Below are positions 19,049 to 27,695 of a DNA stretch of 64,000 bases, piece by piece. The stretch is taken from positions 4,911,203-4,975,202 of the forward strand of contig NZ_JAGINW010000001.1 in the NCBI RefSeq assembly GCF_017876405.1, written 5' to 3'. The position numbers were made by a program, and so were the translations under genes. The first letter of the stretch is position 1, and every line of letters starts with the position of its first letter. Below the pieces are notes generated by a model. It had not been told where the DNA came from. It did no database searches and worked only from the letters and a program-made list of their open reading frames with translations. The stretch is from Kibdelosporangium banguiense (lineage in GTDB: Bacteria; Actinomycetota; Actinomycetes; Mycobacteriales; Pseudonocardiaceae).

Positions 19049-19678
19049 GTGACAGCTCTTGACATCGGCCTGCGGGGGCTCGCGGGTTCACCGGTACGGC
19101 AAGAGGAAATCCACTGGTGCTCCGGCTGCGGCGACTACGCCGTTCTGGACACTGTACAGGCGTACCTGCCGTCACTGGGGCTCGCACGCGAGAAGATCGT
19201 GCTGTTCTCGGGAATCGGCTGCCACGCCGCTCCGCACTACCGCGACATCGACGGCGTGCACTCGGTGCACGGCCGGGCCCCGGCGATCGCCACCGGTGTG
19301 GCGATGGGCCGCCCGGACCTGTCGGTCTGGGTGATCATCCAGGACGGCCACACCATGGCGGCAGGCGGCAATCACCTGATCAACTCGTTGCACACCAATG
19401 TGAATATCAAGGTCCTGTTGTACGACAACAAGCCTGACCCGTTGTCACTGACGTGTGACATGTCGTTTCTCGGACGGGTGGCCGACAATGACAAAGACGG
19501 CCTGACCGAGGTTCTTGCCGCCGCCGCGCACCATCGCGGTTCCGGTCTGATCCAGATCCGGCCGGCCGGCCCGAAGATCCGCCCGACCGGGATTCTGCGG
19601 CAGGTCCATCGGCCCACGCACGAACAGCGGGTACGGGCCGCGGTGGCGGAAGTGCCTGAACTGAGGGCTTTTTTGTAG
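19049..19678 (+). CDS. TPP-dependent 2-oxoacid oxidoreductase beta-subunit-like protein (stand-alone, degenerate)
   Basis: A 209-residue protein matching the TPP-binding beta subunit of 2-oxoacid:ferredoxin oxidoreductases (HWCSGCGDYAVL, FSGIGCHAAP, VHGRAPAIATGVAMG, GGNHLINSLHTNVNI). It is much shorter than usual (about 280-350) and has no alpha/gamma partner. The cofactor motif normally reading GDGD is QDGH, and the following NN motif is DNK, so normal TPP/Mg binding is uncertain. The GTG at 19049 has GGGAGG at 19038-19043. It is the first gene under SARP-type box 1. It could be a carboligase-like enzyme or a non-catalytic relic. Confidence 0.75.
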   Translation: MTALDIGLRGLAGSPVRQEEIHWCSGCGDYAVLDTVQAYLPSLGLAREKIVLFSGIGCHAAPHYRDIDGVHSVHGRAPAIATGVAMGRPDLSVWVIIQDGHTMAAGGNHLINSLHTNVNIKVLLYDNKPDPLSLTCDMSFLGRVADNDKDGLTEVLAAAAHHRGSGLIQIRPAGPKIRPTGILRQVHRPTHEQRVRAAVAEVPELRAFL

Positions 19679-19681
19679 CTG

Positions 19682-19712
19682 TTGCGCCCGAATTGCGGCT
19701 ACTGCGTAGAAA
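19682..19712 (+). promoter_or_regulatory. SARP-type box 2 and -10 element
   Basis: TTGCGCC (19682-19688), a 4-bp spacer CGAA, and TTGCGGC (19693-19699), followed after 7 nt by TAGAAA (19707-19712). It lies just after the TPP gene and upstream of the oxoamine synthase, giving the synthase/ketosynthase pair its own promoter. Confidence 0.7.
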
Positions 19713-19764
19713 TGATGTCAGCGAAATCCGTGAAACGCGGCAGTACGTGGGTGAGGAGACGCAC

Positions 19765-20982
19765 GTGAGCACATCTGAAGCCTGGAAGTACCTAGAGCCG
19801 AAGATCGCGAACATCCAGGAACGCATCTTCGAGCTCGAATGGGAGCCCAGCAGGCGCAACAACTTCGTCCCCTACAAGGCCGACGGCAACACCGCCTATG
19901 TGTTCGTCGAGGGTCAGCGTCTCCTCATGATGTCCGGCTATGGCTACATCGGACTCAACGGTGACCCGCGCGTCGTGGCGGCAGCGAAGGCCGCGGTCGA
20001 CGAGTACGGCACCGGTACCCCCGGCGTGCGAGCGCTGGCCGGAACGATTCCGCTGCACGAGGAACTCGAACGCGAGGTCGCCAAGTTCCTCGGCCGTGAG
20101 AGCGCGCTCGTGTTCAGCTCCGGATACGCCGGCAACGTCGGCGTCATCGGCGCCCTGGTCGGTGCCGGTGACACGATCTTCCTCGACAAGCTGGACCATG
20201 CGTCTATTGTGGATGGTGCGCAGCTGACCGGTGCCACGCTCACCCGCTTCCGGCACAACGACCCCGGCCACCTCGACCGGCGGCTCGAGGCCACGGCGCC
20301 GGGTGGAACCCGTCTGGTGATCGTGGACAGTGTGTACTCAATGGACGGTGACATCGCGCCGTTGCCCGCGCTTCGCGAGGTCTGCGACAAGCACAACGCG
20401 CTGCTGATGGTCGACGAGGCGCACGCGCTCGGTGTCATCGGTGCGACCGGCCGGGGCATTGAGGAGCACTTCAACTACGAGGTCAAGGCCGACATCAAGG
20501 TGGGCACGCTGTCCAAGGCGATCCCGGCCAACGGCGGCTGGATCGTCGGCGAGAAGATCCTCATGGACTACGTCAAGCGGTTCGCCCGGCCGTTCCTGTT
20601 CTCCGCCGCGTTGGCCCCCGCCCAGGTCGGTGCCGCGCTGGAGTCGTTGCGGATCCTGGACCGTGAGCCGGAGCGCGTCTCGTACACGCAACGTGAGGCG
20701 GCGCGCTTCCGTGACCTCGTCCAGCAGGCCGGGTTCAACACCGGCGACACCGAGACTGCGGTCGTGCCGCTGATCGTCGGCTCGAACGACAAGGCCTGGG
20801 ACTTCGCCTCCGCACTGCAGAAGGGCGGCGTGGTCGGCCTGCCGGTGATCAGCCCGGCCGTCCAGCCCCACATGGCGCGGCTGCGTATCGCCATCACCGC
20901 CGCGCACAGCCGGGCGGACATCGACTACGCGATCGACTCGTTCATCACCGCGGCGCGTCAGACGAAGGTGCTGGAGGGCTGA
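19765..20982 (+). CDS. Alpha-oxoamine synthase (PLP enzyme, AONS/KBL/SPT family)
   Basis: A 405-residue fold type I PLP enzyme of the family that decarboxylatively condenses an amino acid with an acyl thioester to an alpha-amino ketone. The PLP-binding DEAHALG (D217, H220) and the Schiff-base Lys251 in GTLSKAIPANGGW are present, as is the family start motif NNFVPYKADG...MSGYGYIGL. The GTG at 19765 follows a GAGGAG at 19753-19758. It is neither biotin (bioF) nor threonine catabolism by context: a ketosynthase follows 4 bp downstream, and the nearest partners are ACPs. It could join an acyl-ACP from the cluster to glycine, serine or alanine; substrates are unknown. Confidence 0.85.
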   Translation: MSTSEAWKYLEPKIANIQERIFELEWEPSRRNNFVPYKADGNTAYVFVEGQRLLMMSGYGYIGLNGDPRVVAAAKAAVDEYGTGTPGVRALAGTIPLHEELEREVAKFLGRESALVFSSGYAGNVGVIGALVGAGDTIFLDKLDHASIVDGAQLTGATLTRFRHNDPGHLDRRLEATAPGGTRLVIVDSVYSMDGDIAPLPALREVCDKHNALLMVDEAHALGVIGATGRGIEEHFNYEVKADIKVGTLSKAIPANGGWIVGEKILMDYVKRFARPFLFSAALAPAQVGAALESLRILDREPERVSYTQREAARFRDLVQQAGFNTGDTETAVVPLIVGSNDKAWDFASALQKGGVVGLPVISPAVQPHMARLRIAITAAHSRADIDYAIDSFITAARQTKVLEG

Positions 20983-20986
20983 GGTC

Positions 20987-22210
20987 ATGTCGATGATCGC
21001 GATCACCGGGATGGGTGTGGTCAGCCCTGCCGGCTCCACACTGGACACGTTCTGGGCCGGACTGGTGGCCGGCAAGTCCGTGGCCGGCGTGCTGGACGTC
21101 GCGGACACGGCCGACAACGACGTGCCGCGCTTCGGCTGTGCGGTCCGGGGCATCGAGGACCTGAACCTGGTCACCCCCAAGGAGGCCAGGCGGATGGACC
21201 CGTTCGCCTGGTACGGCGTGTCCGCCGGCCTGACGGCCTTCGCCGACGCGGGATCACCGCAACCCGACCCGGGCCGGACCGCGATCCTCGTGGGCAACGC
21301 GGTCGGTGGCCGCCGGACCACCGACAAGGACTCGCGTAACTACTACCTGCACGGGCCACAGCAGGTCAGTCCGTTGCTGCCCCTGGTCAGCATGCCCAAC
21401 GTGGCCGCCGCGACGCTGGCGATGAAGCTGGGCTGGCACGGTCCGGCGATGACCATCGCGACGACGTGTGCCGCCGGCGTGGACGCGATCGGCCAGGCCG
21501 TGCTGACACTGCGGGCCAACCGCGCCGACGTGGTGCTGGCCGGTGGCGCCGAATCCACGGTCAGCGCGTTGACCCTCGCGGCGTTCAGCAAACTGAGCGC
21601 GATGTCGAGCCGCAGCGACGCACCGGACAAGGCCAGCCGCCCGTTCGACAAAGACCGGGACGGCTTCGTCATGGGCGAGGGCGCAGGTTTCGTCGTGCTG
21701 GAACGGCTTGAAGACGCCAAGGCGCGGGGCGCCAAGGTCTACGGCATCGTCGCGGGCTACGGCTGCACATCCGACGCGTACCACATGTCGATGCCTTTGC
21801 CCGACGGATCTTCGGCCATCGCCGCCATGACCCAGGCCATCCAGGACGCAGGCCTGCAAGCCTCGGACATAGTGCACGTCAACGCACACGGCACCTCGAC
21901 CCCGCTGAACGACCGCGCCGAGGCCACCGCCCTGCAGAAGGTGTTCGGCCCAGGCGGCCCACCGGTCACATCGATCAAAGGCGTCATCGGCCACCTGATC
22001 GGCGCAGCAGGCGCCGTCGAAGCCATCGCGACCACCCTGACCCTGCAGAACGCACTCGTCCCGCCAACCGCCAACCACCAGGAACTCGAACCAGGCATGG
22101 AGATCGACGTGGTCCACGGCGCACCGCGCCCGATCACCCCCGGCCCAGCCCTGTCGAACTCATTCGGCTTCGGCGGCCACAACGCCTGCCTGGTGGTGAC
22201 TCCAGCCTGA
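20987..22210 (+). CDS. Beta-ketoacyl synthase, FabF type (KS1)
   Basis: A 407-residue condensing enzyme that extends ACP-bound acyl chains with malonyl-ACP. The Cys-His-His triad is intact: C161 in IATTCAAGVD, H301 in VNAHGTSTP, H336 in GVIGHLIGAAG. It is not a chain-length factor, because those lack the Cys. It is clearly paralogous to the ketosynthase at 40190, sharing long identical runs such as the FDKDRDGFVMGEGAGF block. It is coupled to the oxoamine synthase under SARP-type box 2. Confidence 0.92.
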   Translation: MSMIAITGMGVVSPAGSTLDTFWAGLVAGKSVAGVLDVADTADNDVPRFGCAVRGIEDLNLVTPKEARRMDPFAWYGVSAGLTAFADAGSPQPDPGRTAILVGNAVGGRRTTDKDSRNYYLHGPQQVSPLLPLVSMPNVAAATLAMKLGWHGPAMTIATTCAAGVDAIGQAVLTLRANRADVVLAGGAESTVSALTLAAFSKLSAMSSRSDAPDKASRPFDKDRDGFVMGEGAGFVVLERLEDAKARGAKVYGIVAGYGCTSDAYHMSMPLPDGSSAIAAMTQAIQDAGLQASDIVHVNAHGTSTPLNDRAEATALQKVFGPGGPPVTSIKGVIGHLIGAAGAVEAIATTLTLQNALVPPTANHQELEPGMEIDVVHGAPRPITPGPALSNSFGFGGHNACLVVTPA

Positions 22211-22216
22211 TTCCCT

Positions 22217-22255
22217 GTCGTGAGTGGCCGCCCCGGACGGATCGCCACTCATGAC
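22217..22255. terminator. Bidirectional hairpin between KS1 and the response regulator
   Basis: A 12-bp stem with one G-T wobble (22217-22228 with 22244-22255) in a convergent gap. Its arms carry the CGTGAGTGGC-type core seen in other terminators of this window. Confidence 0.65.
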
Positions 22256-22914
22256 GGGGTGTTCGGCTGGACCAGGCCGGATTCGTAGGCGAAGACGACC
22301 AGTTGGGCGCGATCTCGAGCTTGGAGTTTTGTCATGGCACGGCTGACGTGGGTTTTCGCGGTGGTGGGGCTGATCACCATCCGGGTGGCTATTTCGTCGT
22401 TGGTGAGCCCTTTGCCGACCAAGGCCATTACTTCTCGTTCTCGTTTGGTCAGCTCGTCCAGGCCGATGACCGGTCCCTGATGCGGGGTTCTGGCGACGAA
22501 TTCGCTGATGAGTTTTCTGGTGATGGCCGGTGACAGCAGGGCGTCGCCGCGGGCCGCGACCCTGACGGCTGCCAGCAGATCCGCGGGTTCGGTGTCCTTG
22601 ACGAGGAATCCGCTGGCTCCTGCGCGTAATGCGTTGAAGACGTATTCGTCGAATCCGTAGTTGGTCAGGATCACGACGTGCACGTCTGCCAGGCGCGGAT
22701 CCGAGGCGATCCGGCGGGTCGCCTCGATTCCGTCCAGGACAGGCATCTGCACGTCCAGCAGGACGACATCCGGCCGGTGGGTCAATGCCAGCTCGACGCC
22801 TTGCAGGCCGTCGGACGCGTCGGCGATCACTTCTATGTCGTCCTCGGCTGCCAGCAGGGCACGGAATCCGGCCCGAATGAGCGCTTGGTCGTCGACGATC
22901 AGGACACGGATCAT
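22249..22914 (-). CDS. NarL/FixJ-type response regulator
   Basis: A 221-residue two-component regulator. The receiver domain has the acidic pocket VDDQ, the phospho-acceptor in VVLLDVQMP and the FLVKD lysine. The C-terminal LuxR HTH contains LTKREREVMALV and SPTTAKTHVSRAMTKL. Its start overlaps the stop of the cognate kinase gene, so the two are made together. It lies inside the cluster span but has no TTGCG box; its targets may include the neighbouring multicopper-oxidase genes (inference). Confidence 0.93.
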   Translation of the reverse strand: MIRVLIVDDQALIRAGFRALLAAEDDIEVIADASDGLQGVELALTHRPDVVLLDVQMPVLDGIEATRRIASDPRLADVHVVILTNYGFDEYVFNALRAGASGFLVKDTEPADLLAAVRVAARGDALLSPAITRKLISEFVARTPHQGPVIGLDELTKREREVMALVGKGLTNDEIATRMVISPTTAKTHVSRAMTKLQARDRAQLVVFAYESGLVQPNTPS

Positions 22915-23996
22915 CAGACGGGCAACTCCGCTCGCACTCGAAAGCCACCGTCGGGTCTGGCCGTCGCGGACAGCACGCCGCCGAGTCCGGTGACGCGTTC
23001 GCGCATCCCGATCAGTCCCAGTCCTGGAACCGGATTTGTGTCCGGGGCCGTTTGGCCGTCGTCGTCGATCTGCACGGTCAGTTCTCGCATGCTGTAGCCG
23101 ATATGGACCTTCGCGCGTGCCTCGCCCGCGTGCCGGGCGACGTTGGTCAACGCCTCCTGCACGATCCGGTACGCCGCCCTGTCGATCTCCTCCGGGAGCG
23201 CCCGCCGGCTTCCGGTGATCGTCAACTCCACCGGCAGACCAGCCGATTTGGTGCGTTCGACCAGGTCGTCCAGCCGGTCCAGGCCGCTGGTCTCCGGCTC
23301 ACCGCGCAGCGCGGCCAGGGTCTCCCGCAGTTCCCGGACGGCGTCTCCGCTCGCCTCCTGGATCGCCAGCAGAGCCTCCGGCACGTCCTCGTTGCGCTTG
23401 CGAGCCAGGTGCACGGCGACTCCGGCCTGCACCTTGATCACCGAGATACTGTGCGTCAACGAGTCGTGCAGTTCGCGGGCGATCCGCAGGCGTTCCTCAC
23501 CGGCCAGCCGCAGTGCGGTCTCCTGGTTGCTCCTGGCCTGGTCGGCGGCGCGTTTCTCGCGGAGCCAGGCCGCCTCGCCCAGCATGATGGCCGCTATGAA
23601 CCAGCCCAGCAGCATGACCCTGTCCTGGATCTGCTCCCGTGCCGGGTGTCCGGGCAGGATCATGACGTTCATGACCACGAGACTGGCCAGGTATGTCAGG
23701 CCGGTGCTGATCCCGACCAGCCGGTGCCCGGACCGCAGCGCCGAATACAGCGCGACGAGTACGGGAAGCTCGATGAAGATGTCGGGCCGATCCATGATGT
23801 AGACCGCCAGCGTGCACGCGGTCGAGAGGATCAGGACGGCCGCTGGGAACAGCCGGCGCAGCACCAGCGACACCGAGCTGATGATTATCAGTACGTATCC
23901 GGCGGTGCTGACCACGGGCGCCCCGGCCTCGATCGCGGCGACCAGTAGCGCGGTGACCGCGACCGCGTGCCCGATGTCGGCGATCCGTCTGTTCAC
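22914..23996 (-). CDS. Sensor histidine kinase, NarL-partner (HisKA_3) type
   Basis: A 360-residue membrane kinase. About five membrane helices span residues 8-150, with very short loops and no large sensor domain, so it may sense the membrane itself or a small molecule. The dimerisation/phospho-acceptor region is ARELHDSLTHSISVIKVQAG (about 175-194). The ATPase domain shows the N box (VQEALTNVARHAG), DDDG, and GLGLIGMRERV. It overlaps the response regulator gene. Confidence 0.92.
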   Translation of the reverse strand: MNRRIADIGHAVAVTALLVAAIEAGAPVVSTAGYVLIIISSVSLVLRRLFPAAVLILSTACTLAVYIMDRPDIFIELPVLVALYSALRSGHRLVGISTGLTYLASLVVMNVMILPGHPAREQIQDRVMLLGWFIAAIMLGEAAWLREKRAADQARSNQETALRLAGEERLRIARELHDSLTHSISVIKVQAGVAVHLARKRNEDVPEALLAIQEASGDAVRELRETLAALRGEPETSGLDRLDDLVERTKSAGLPVELTITGSRRALPEEIDRAAYRIVQEALTNVARHAGEARAKVHIGYSMRELTVQIDDDGQTAPDTNPVPGLGLIGMRERVTGLGGVLSATARPDGGFRVRAELPV

Positions 23997-24139
23997 CTGC
24001 GCAGACTAGCTGGCAGGCGGTTTGCTTGGCTGTACGCCGGCGGATGTAGCCGGCCTGCCGCGTACTCCCGGTGCAGTAGTGCGGTTTGTCTTCCGCGGCC
24101 CGATGCCTGCGGCGTTTCCGCTCGGCAGGATCTGGTGTT

Positions 24140-24517
24140 GTGACAACGAGAACTGTTGTGCCAGTGGGTTTATGGGTGTTGCGGGTGGCGAGCGTGCTGT
24201 TCGTGGTGGCTGTGCTGGCTCAGGCGCTGTTCGCCGGCCTGTTCGTCACCGGCGATGTGGGTTTTCTGGACATGCATTCCCTCAATGCCGGCGTGATCGC
24301 GTTCGCCGCGGCCGCGTGTTTTGTGGCGTCGCTCATCATGCGTGCGCCACGCCGGATCGTTCACGTTGGTCTTGTCGCGTCCTTGATGACTGTGGCGCAG
24401 ATCGCTGTGGGGTATTCGCGCATCATTCCGCTGCACATCCCGTTGGGTGTGGCGATGTTCGCGCTCGGGATCCGGCTGGCGCAGCTGGCCTTCTCCTACA
24501 AGGGGGAGCGGAAATGA
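24140..24517 (+). CDS. Four-helix membrane protein, DUF6220-like
   Basis: A 125-residue integral membrane protein with four hydrophobic segments and two central histidines (DMHSLNAGVIAF, PLHIPLGVAM) in the pattern of DUF6220/cytochrome-b561-like small proteins. I chose the GTG at 24140 (AGGA at 24127-24130). Its stop overlaps the ATG of the multicopper oxidase (ATGA at 24514-24517), so it probably works with that enzyme, perhaps in electron or copper handling. That role is inference. Confidence 0.75.
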   Translation: MTTRTVVPVGLWVLRVASVLFVVAVLAQALFAGLFVTGDVGFLDMHSLNAGVIAFAAAACFVASLIMRAPRRIVHVGLVASLMTVAQIAVGYSRIIPLHIPLGVAMFALGIRLAQLAFSYKGERK

Positions 24518-25962
24518 CCTCCCGGCGCCGTTTTCTCGGACTGGTGGCGGGTGCGGCTGTGCTGGGCACGACTGGGTTCGTCGTGGTCAACCGGCCCTCT
24601 GCCGACGGCTTGCTACGCAGTGCCCGGCCGCTGCCTGAGCCTTTCACTGTGCCGCTGCCCATTCCGGCTGCCGCCCGGCCGGTTCGGGTGGAAGGCGACA
24701 CCGATTTCTACGCATTGACTCAACGAGTCGCCGATGTGGAGATCCTGCCCGGCGTCCGGACACAGGTCTGGGGGTATGACGGGAGCTTTCCCGGCCCGAC
24801 ATTCCACTTGCGACAAGGACGCCGGGCCGTTGTCGAAGTCCGCAATTCCTTGCCGGTACCGACCTCGATGCATTTGCACGGTGGAGTGATGCCGCCTGAC
24901 TCGGACGGTTACCCCACGGATCTTGTGAAGCCCTCGGGGGCAAAGCAGTACACGTATCCGATGCGGCAGCGAGCTGCGACTCTCTGGTATCACGACCACC
25001 GGATGGATTACACGGCACCGCAGGTGTGGCGCGGGCTGGCTGGAATGTGTCTGGTCAGCGACGCCGAGGAGGAGAACCTGCCGTTGCCCAAGGAGCAGTA
25101 CGACGTGCCATTGCTGTTGTGCGACCGTGCCTTCGACGAGGATGGGTCCTTTTTGTACCCAAGCCTGGAGTCAGGGCCAGGCGTGCAGCCGGGGTACGAC
25201 AACGGTGTGCTGGGCGATGTCATTCTTGTCAACGGCGCGCCCTGGCCTGTGATGGATGTGGACGCGACCCGCTACCGGTTGCGGCTTGTCAACGGTTCCA
25301 ACGCCCGCCGGTACGAGCTGGCCCTGGAACCTGGCGGGCAGTTGACGCAAATCGGGAGTGACGTGGGACTGCTGGACCGTCCGCGCACGCACGAGAGTCT
25401 GATCATCACTCCCGGCGAGCGATTCGACGTGGTCGTCGACTTCTCGCAGTACCCGGTCGGCAGCGAGATCACGTTGACCAACAGGCTGGACGGACCGGTC
25501 ATGCGATTCCGGGTGGTCCGGCGCGGGCCGTCGAGTGATCCTTTACCGGAACGGCTGGCATCTTGGGAAAAACTCATGCCGGAGAGCGCGGTGGAAACCC
25601 GGACATTCGATTTCCGGGCCACACCGCACCACGGCATGCGCATGTGGACGATCAATGGCGAGCCTTTCAATCCGGACACCTCGTTGGCAAGTCCACGATT
25701 GGGTACTGTCGAACGGTGGCGGTTGTCCAGCGACTTCCACCATCCGGTGCATCTGCATCTTGCGCATTTCCAGGTGCTGGCGCGTAACGGCCGCGCGCCG
25801 GAGGAACGGGACGCGGGCTGGAAGGACACAGTGGACGTTCGCCCGTACGAGGTGGTCGAGGTGCTTGCGCGGTTCGAAGGCTACCGCGGCCGGTATATGA
25901 TGCATTGCCACAACCTGGAGCACGAGGACATGGCGATGATGGCGAATTTCGACATCAGTTGA
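24514..25962 (+). CDS. Tat-exported multicopper oxidase (MCO1)
   Basis: A three-cupredoxin-domain oxidase of 482 residues that would oxidise phenolic/pyrrolic or metal substrates with O2 outside the membrane. The N-terminus has a twin-arginine signal (SRRRFLGLVAGAAVLG). All four copper motifs are present: SMHLHGG, TLWYHDHRMD, HPVHLHLAHFQVL and MHCHNLEHEDMAMM, including the axial Met. The start is fixed by the ATGA overlap with the small membrane protein. It resembles the second oxidase at 55594 in motif layout. Confidence 0.92.
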   Translation: MTSRRRFLGLVAGAAVLGTTGFVVVNRPSADGLLRSARPLPEPFTVPLPIPAAARPVRVEGDTDFYALTQRVADVEILPGVRTQVWGYDGSFPGPTFHLRQGRRAVVEVRNSLPVPTSMHLHGGVMPPDSDGYPTDLVKPSGAKQYTYPMRQRAATLWYHDHRMDYTAPQVWRGLAGMCLVSDAEEENLPLPKEQYDVPLLLCDRAFDEDGSFLYPSLESGPGVQPGYDNGVLGDVILVNGAPWPVMDVDATRYRLRLVNGSNARRYELALEPGGQLTQIGSDVGLLDRPRTHESLIITPGERFDVVVDFSQYPVGSEITLTNRLDGPVMRFRVVRRGPSSDPLPERLASWEKLMPESAVETRTFDFRATPHHGMRMWTINGEPFNPDTSLASPRLGTVERWRLSSDFHHPVHLHLAHFQVLARNGRAPEERDAGWKDTVDVRPYEVVEVLARFEGYRGRYMMHCHNLEHEDMAMMANFDIS

Positions 25963-25994
25963 CAGCGGGTCCAGGCTTCTGGAACTCTGGAAGA

Positions 25995-26065
25995 GAGCCG
26001 AGAGGCGCTGCAACCGACATCTGTCGGCCACGCTCGGCTCGCACCACTGACTGCAAGGGCGCCTC
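25995..26065 (+). ncRNA. S-adenosylhomocysteine (SAH) riboswitch aptamer
   Basis: The leader of ahcY folds like the SAH riboswitch. P1 is a perfect 8-bp helix (GAGCCGAG 25995-26002 with CTCGGCTC 26033-26040). A P2 hairpin uses CCGAC (26014-26018) and GTCGG (26023-26027). The conserved AGGCGCTGCAAC segment follows P1, and a pseudoknot pairs AGGCGC (26003-26008) with GCGCCT (26059-26064) downstream. Position, order and conserved core all match the known class, which senses SAH and is found upstream of ahcY. Confidence 0.85.
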
Positions 26066-26091
26066 CTGTGACCAGGAGGTGCTCTTTTTTG
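26059..26091 (+). promoter_or_regulatory. SAH riboswitch expression platform
   Basis: CCTCCT (26062-26067) can pair with the ribosome site AGGAGG (26074-26079); a T run follows (26085-26090). CCTCCT overlaps the 3' strand of the aptamer pseudoknot (26059-26064), so the two pairings exclude each other. SAH binding should free the ribosome site and/or prevent termination: a genetic ON switch. Confidence 0.75.
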
Positions 26092-27540
26092 TTGCAAGAA
26101 GTCAACGGCCTGCAGTTCGCCGTGGCGGACCTGTCGCTTGCCGCGTTCGGCCGTAAGGAGATCGAGCTCGCAGAGCACGAAATGCCTGGCCTGATGTCCA
26201 TCAGGCGGGAGTACGCCGAGGCGCAGCCGTTGAAGGGCGCGCGCATCGCGGGCTCGCTGCACATGACCATCCAGACCGCCGTGCTGATCGAGACGCTGGT
26301 GGCGCTGGGTGCCGAGGTGCGCTGGGTGTCGTGCAACATCTTCTCCACGCAGGACCACGCGGCCGCGGCAGTGGTGGTGGGCCCCGAGGGCACTGCCGAG
26401 AAGCCTGCCGGAACGTCGGTTTTCGCCTGGAAGGGCGAGACTCTCGCCGAGTACTGGTGGTGCACCGACCAGCTGTTCGAGTTCCCGGGCGGGCTCGCGC
26501 CCAACATGATCGTCGACGACGGCGGCGACGCGACTTTGCTGGTGCACAAGGGTGTCGAGTTCGAGAAGGCCGGCGCCGTGCCGCAGCCTGCCGACGACGA
26601 CGTCGAGGAGTACCAGCTCATCCTCAAGACACTGACCGGCAGTCTCGCACGTGACCCGGGCCGGTTCACCCGGATCGCGGCGGAAGTCCGTGGTGTCACC
26701 GAGGAAACGACCAACGGCGTCAAGCGTCTCTACAAGCTGGCCAAGGACGGCGAACTGCTGTTCCCGGCGATCAACGTCAACGACTCGGTCACGAAGTCCA
26801 AGTTCGACAACAAGTACGGAATCCGGCACTCGCTGGCCGACGGCATCAACCGCGCCACCGACGTCATGCTCGGCGGCAAACTCGCCGTCATCTGCGGCTA
26901 CGGCGATGTCGGCAAGGGTGCCGCGGAGTCGTTGCGTGGCCAGGGCGCCCGCGTTGTCGTGACCGAGATCGACCCCATCTGCGCGCTGCAGGCGGCCATG
27001 GACGGCCTTGAGGTCGTCGAGCTGGACGACGTGGTGCACAAGGGCGATCTCTTCATCACCACGACCGGCAACTTCGGCATCATCTCCGCCGCGCAGATGG
27101 CGAAGATGAAGCACAACGCGATCGTGGGCAACGTCGGCCACTTCGACAACGAGATCGACATCCTCGGCCTGACCAAGACGCCGGGCATTCAGCGGATCGA
27201 GATCAAGCCGCAGGTGCACGAGTGGAAGTTCGCCGACGGGCACTCGATCATCGTGCTGTCCGAGGGCAGGCTGCTCAACCTGGGCAACGCCACCGGGCAT
27301 CCGTCGTTCGTGATGTCGAACTCCTTCACCAACCAGACCATCGCGCAGATCGAGCTCTTCACCAAACCGGGTGAATACCAGCGTGAGGTCTACACCCTGC
27401 CGAAGCACTTGGACGAGAAGGTCGCGCGTCTGCACCTGGATGCGCTCGGTGTGAAGCTGACCAAGCTCACCAAGGAGCAGGCGGAGTACATCGGGGTCGA
27501 CGTGGAAGGCCCGTACAAACCGGATCACTACCGGTACTGA
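26089..27540 (+). CDS. ahcY: Adenosylhomocysteinase (SAH hydrolase)
   Basis: Cytoplasmic NAD-dependent enzyme that splits S-adenosylhomocysteine to adenosine and homocysteine, keeping methyltransferases active. I favour the TTG at 26089 (9 nt after AGGAGG at 26074-26079; the TTG at 26092 is equally possible), because a GTG at 26068 would sit inside the riboswitch hairpin and lacks a ribosome site. The protein is about 483 residues and complete: [24 protein letters not shown], the NAD-binding [14 protein letters not shown], the catalytic Lys/Asp region ATDVMLGGK and the C-terminal [10 protein letters not shown] lid. No methyltransferase gene is visible in the window. Confidence 0.95.
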   Translation: MLQEVNGLQFAVADLSLAAFGRKEIELAEHEMPGLMSIRREYAEAQPLKGARIAGSLHMTIQTAVLIETLVALGAEVRWVSCNIFSTQDHAAAAVVVGPEGTAEKPAGTSVFAWKGETLAEYWWCTDQLFEFPGGLAPNMIVDDGGDATLLVHKGVEFEKAGAVPQPADDDVEEYQLILKTLTGSLARDPGRFTRIAAEVRGVTEETTNGVKRLYKLAKDGELLFPAINVNDSVTKSKFDNKYGIRHSLADGINRATDVMLGGKLAVICGYGDVGKGAAESLRGQGARVVVTEIDPICALQAAMDGLEVVELDDVVHKGDLFITTTGNFGIISAAQMAKMKHNAIVGNVGHFDNEIDILGLTKTPGIQRIEIKPQVHEWKFADGHSIIVLSEGRLLNLGNATGHPSFVMSNSFTNQTIAQIELFTKPGEYQREVYTLPKHLDEKVARLHLDALGVKLTKLTKEQAEYIGVDVEGPYKPDHYRY

Positions 27541-27599
27541 GACCCCCTTGCGGGTGCGGGTCTAAACAAGCCGCGACCCAGTATCCGCAAGGGCAAGCA

Positions 27600-27638
27600 A
27601 AACCCCTCGTGAACTTCACGAGGGGTTTCGCTTTTTGC
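27600..27638 (+). terminator. Intrinsic terminator after ahcY
   Basis: A 14-bp perfect stem (27600-27613 with 27615-27628), centred on one unpaired base, is followed by TCGCTTTTTGC. This is one of the few with a clear T tract. Confidence 0.8.
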
Positions 27639-27646
27639 AGCAGCGA

Positions 27647-27684
27647 ACCCCTTGTGAGTGTCGGGGGTCGCACTCACAAGGGGT
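27647..27684. terminator. Second hairpin, facing the minus-strand hydrolase
   Basis: A 14-bp perfect stem (27647-27660 with 27671-27684) with a 10-nt loop. Its arms contain CCCCTTGTGAGT, the same core as the hairpin at 36261. It lies in the convergent gap before the end of the alpha/beta hydrolase gene. Confidence 0.7.
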
Positions 27685-27695
27685 CCAGCCGGGGT

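Noticed and set aside
26068-26070. GTG at 26068 as the ahcY start
   Set aside because: It lies within the riboswitch hairpin loop with no ribosome site; the AGGAGG at 26074 points to the TTG at 26089 or 26092.
25543-27528. 661-codon open frame on the minus strand
   Set aside because: It runs antisense through MCO1 and ahcY and has composition typical of a shadow frame in high-GC coding DNA.
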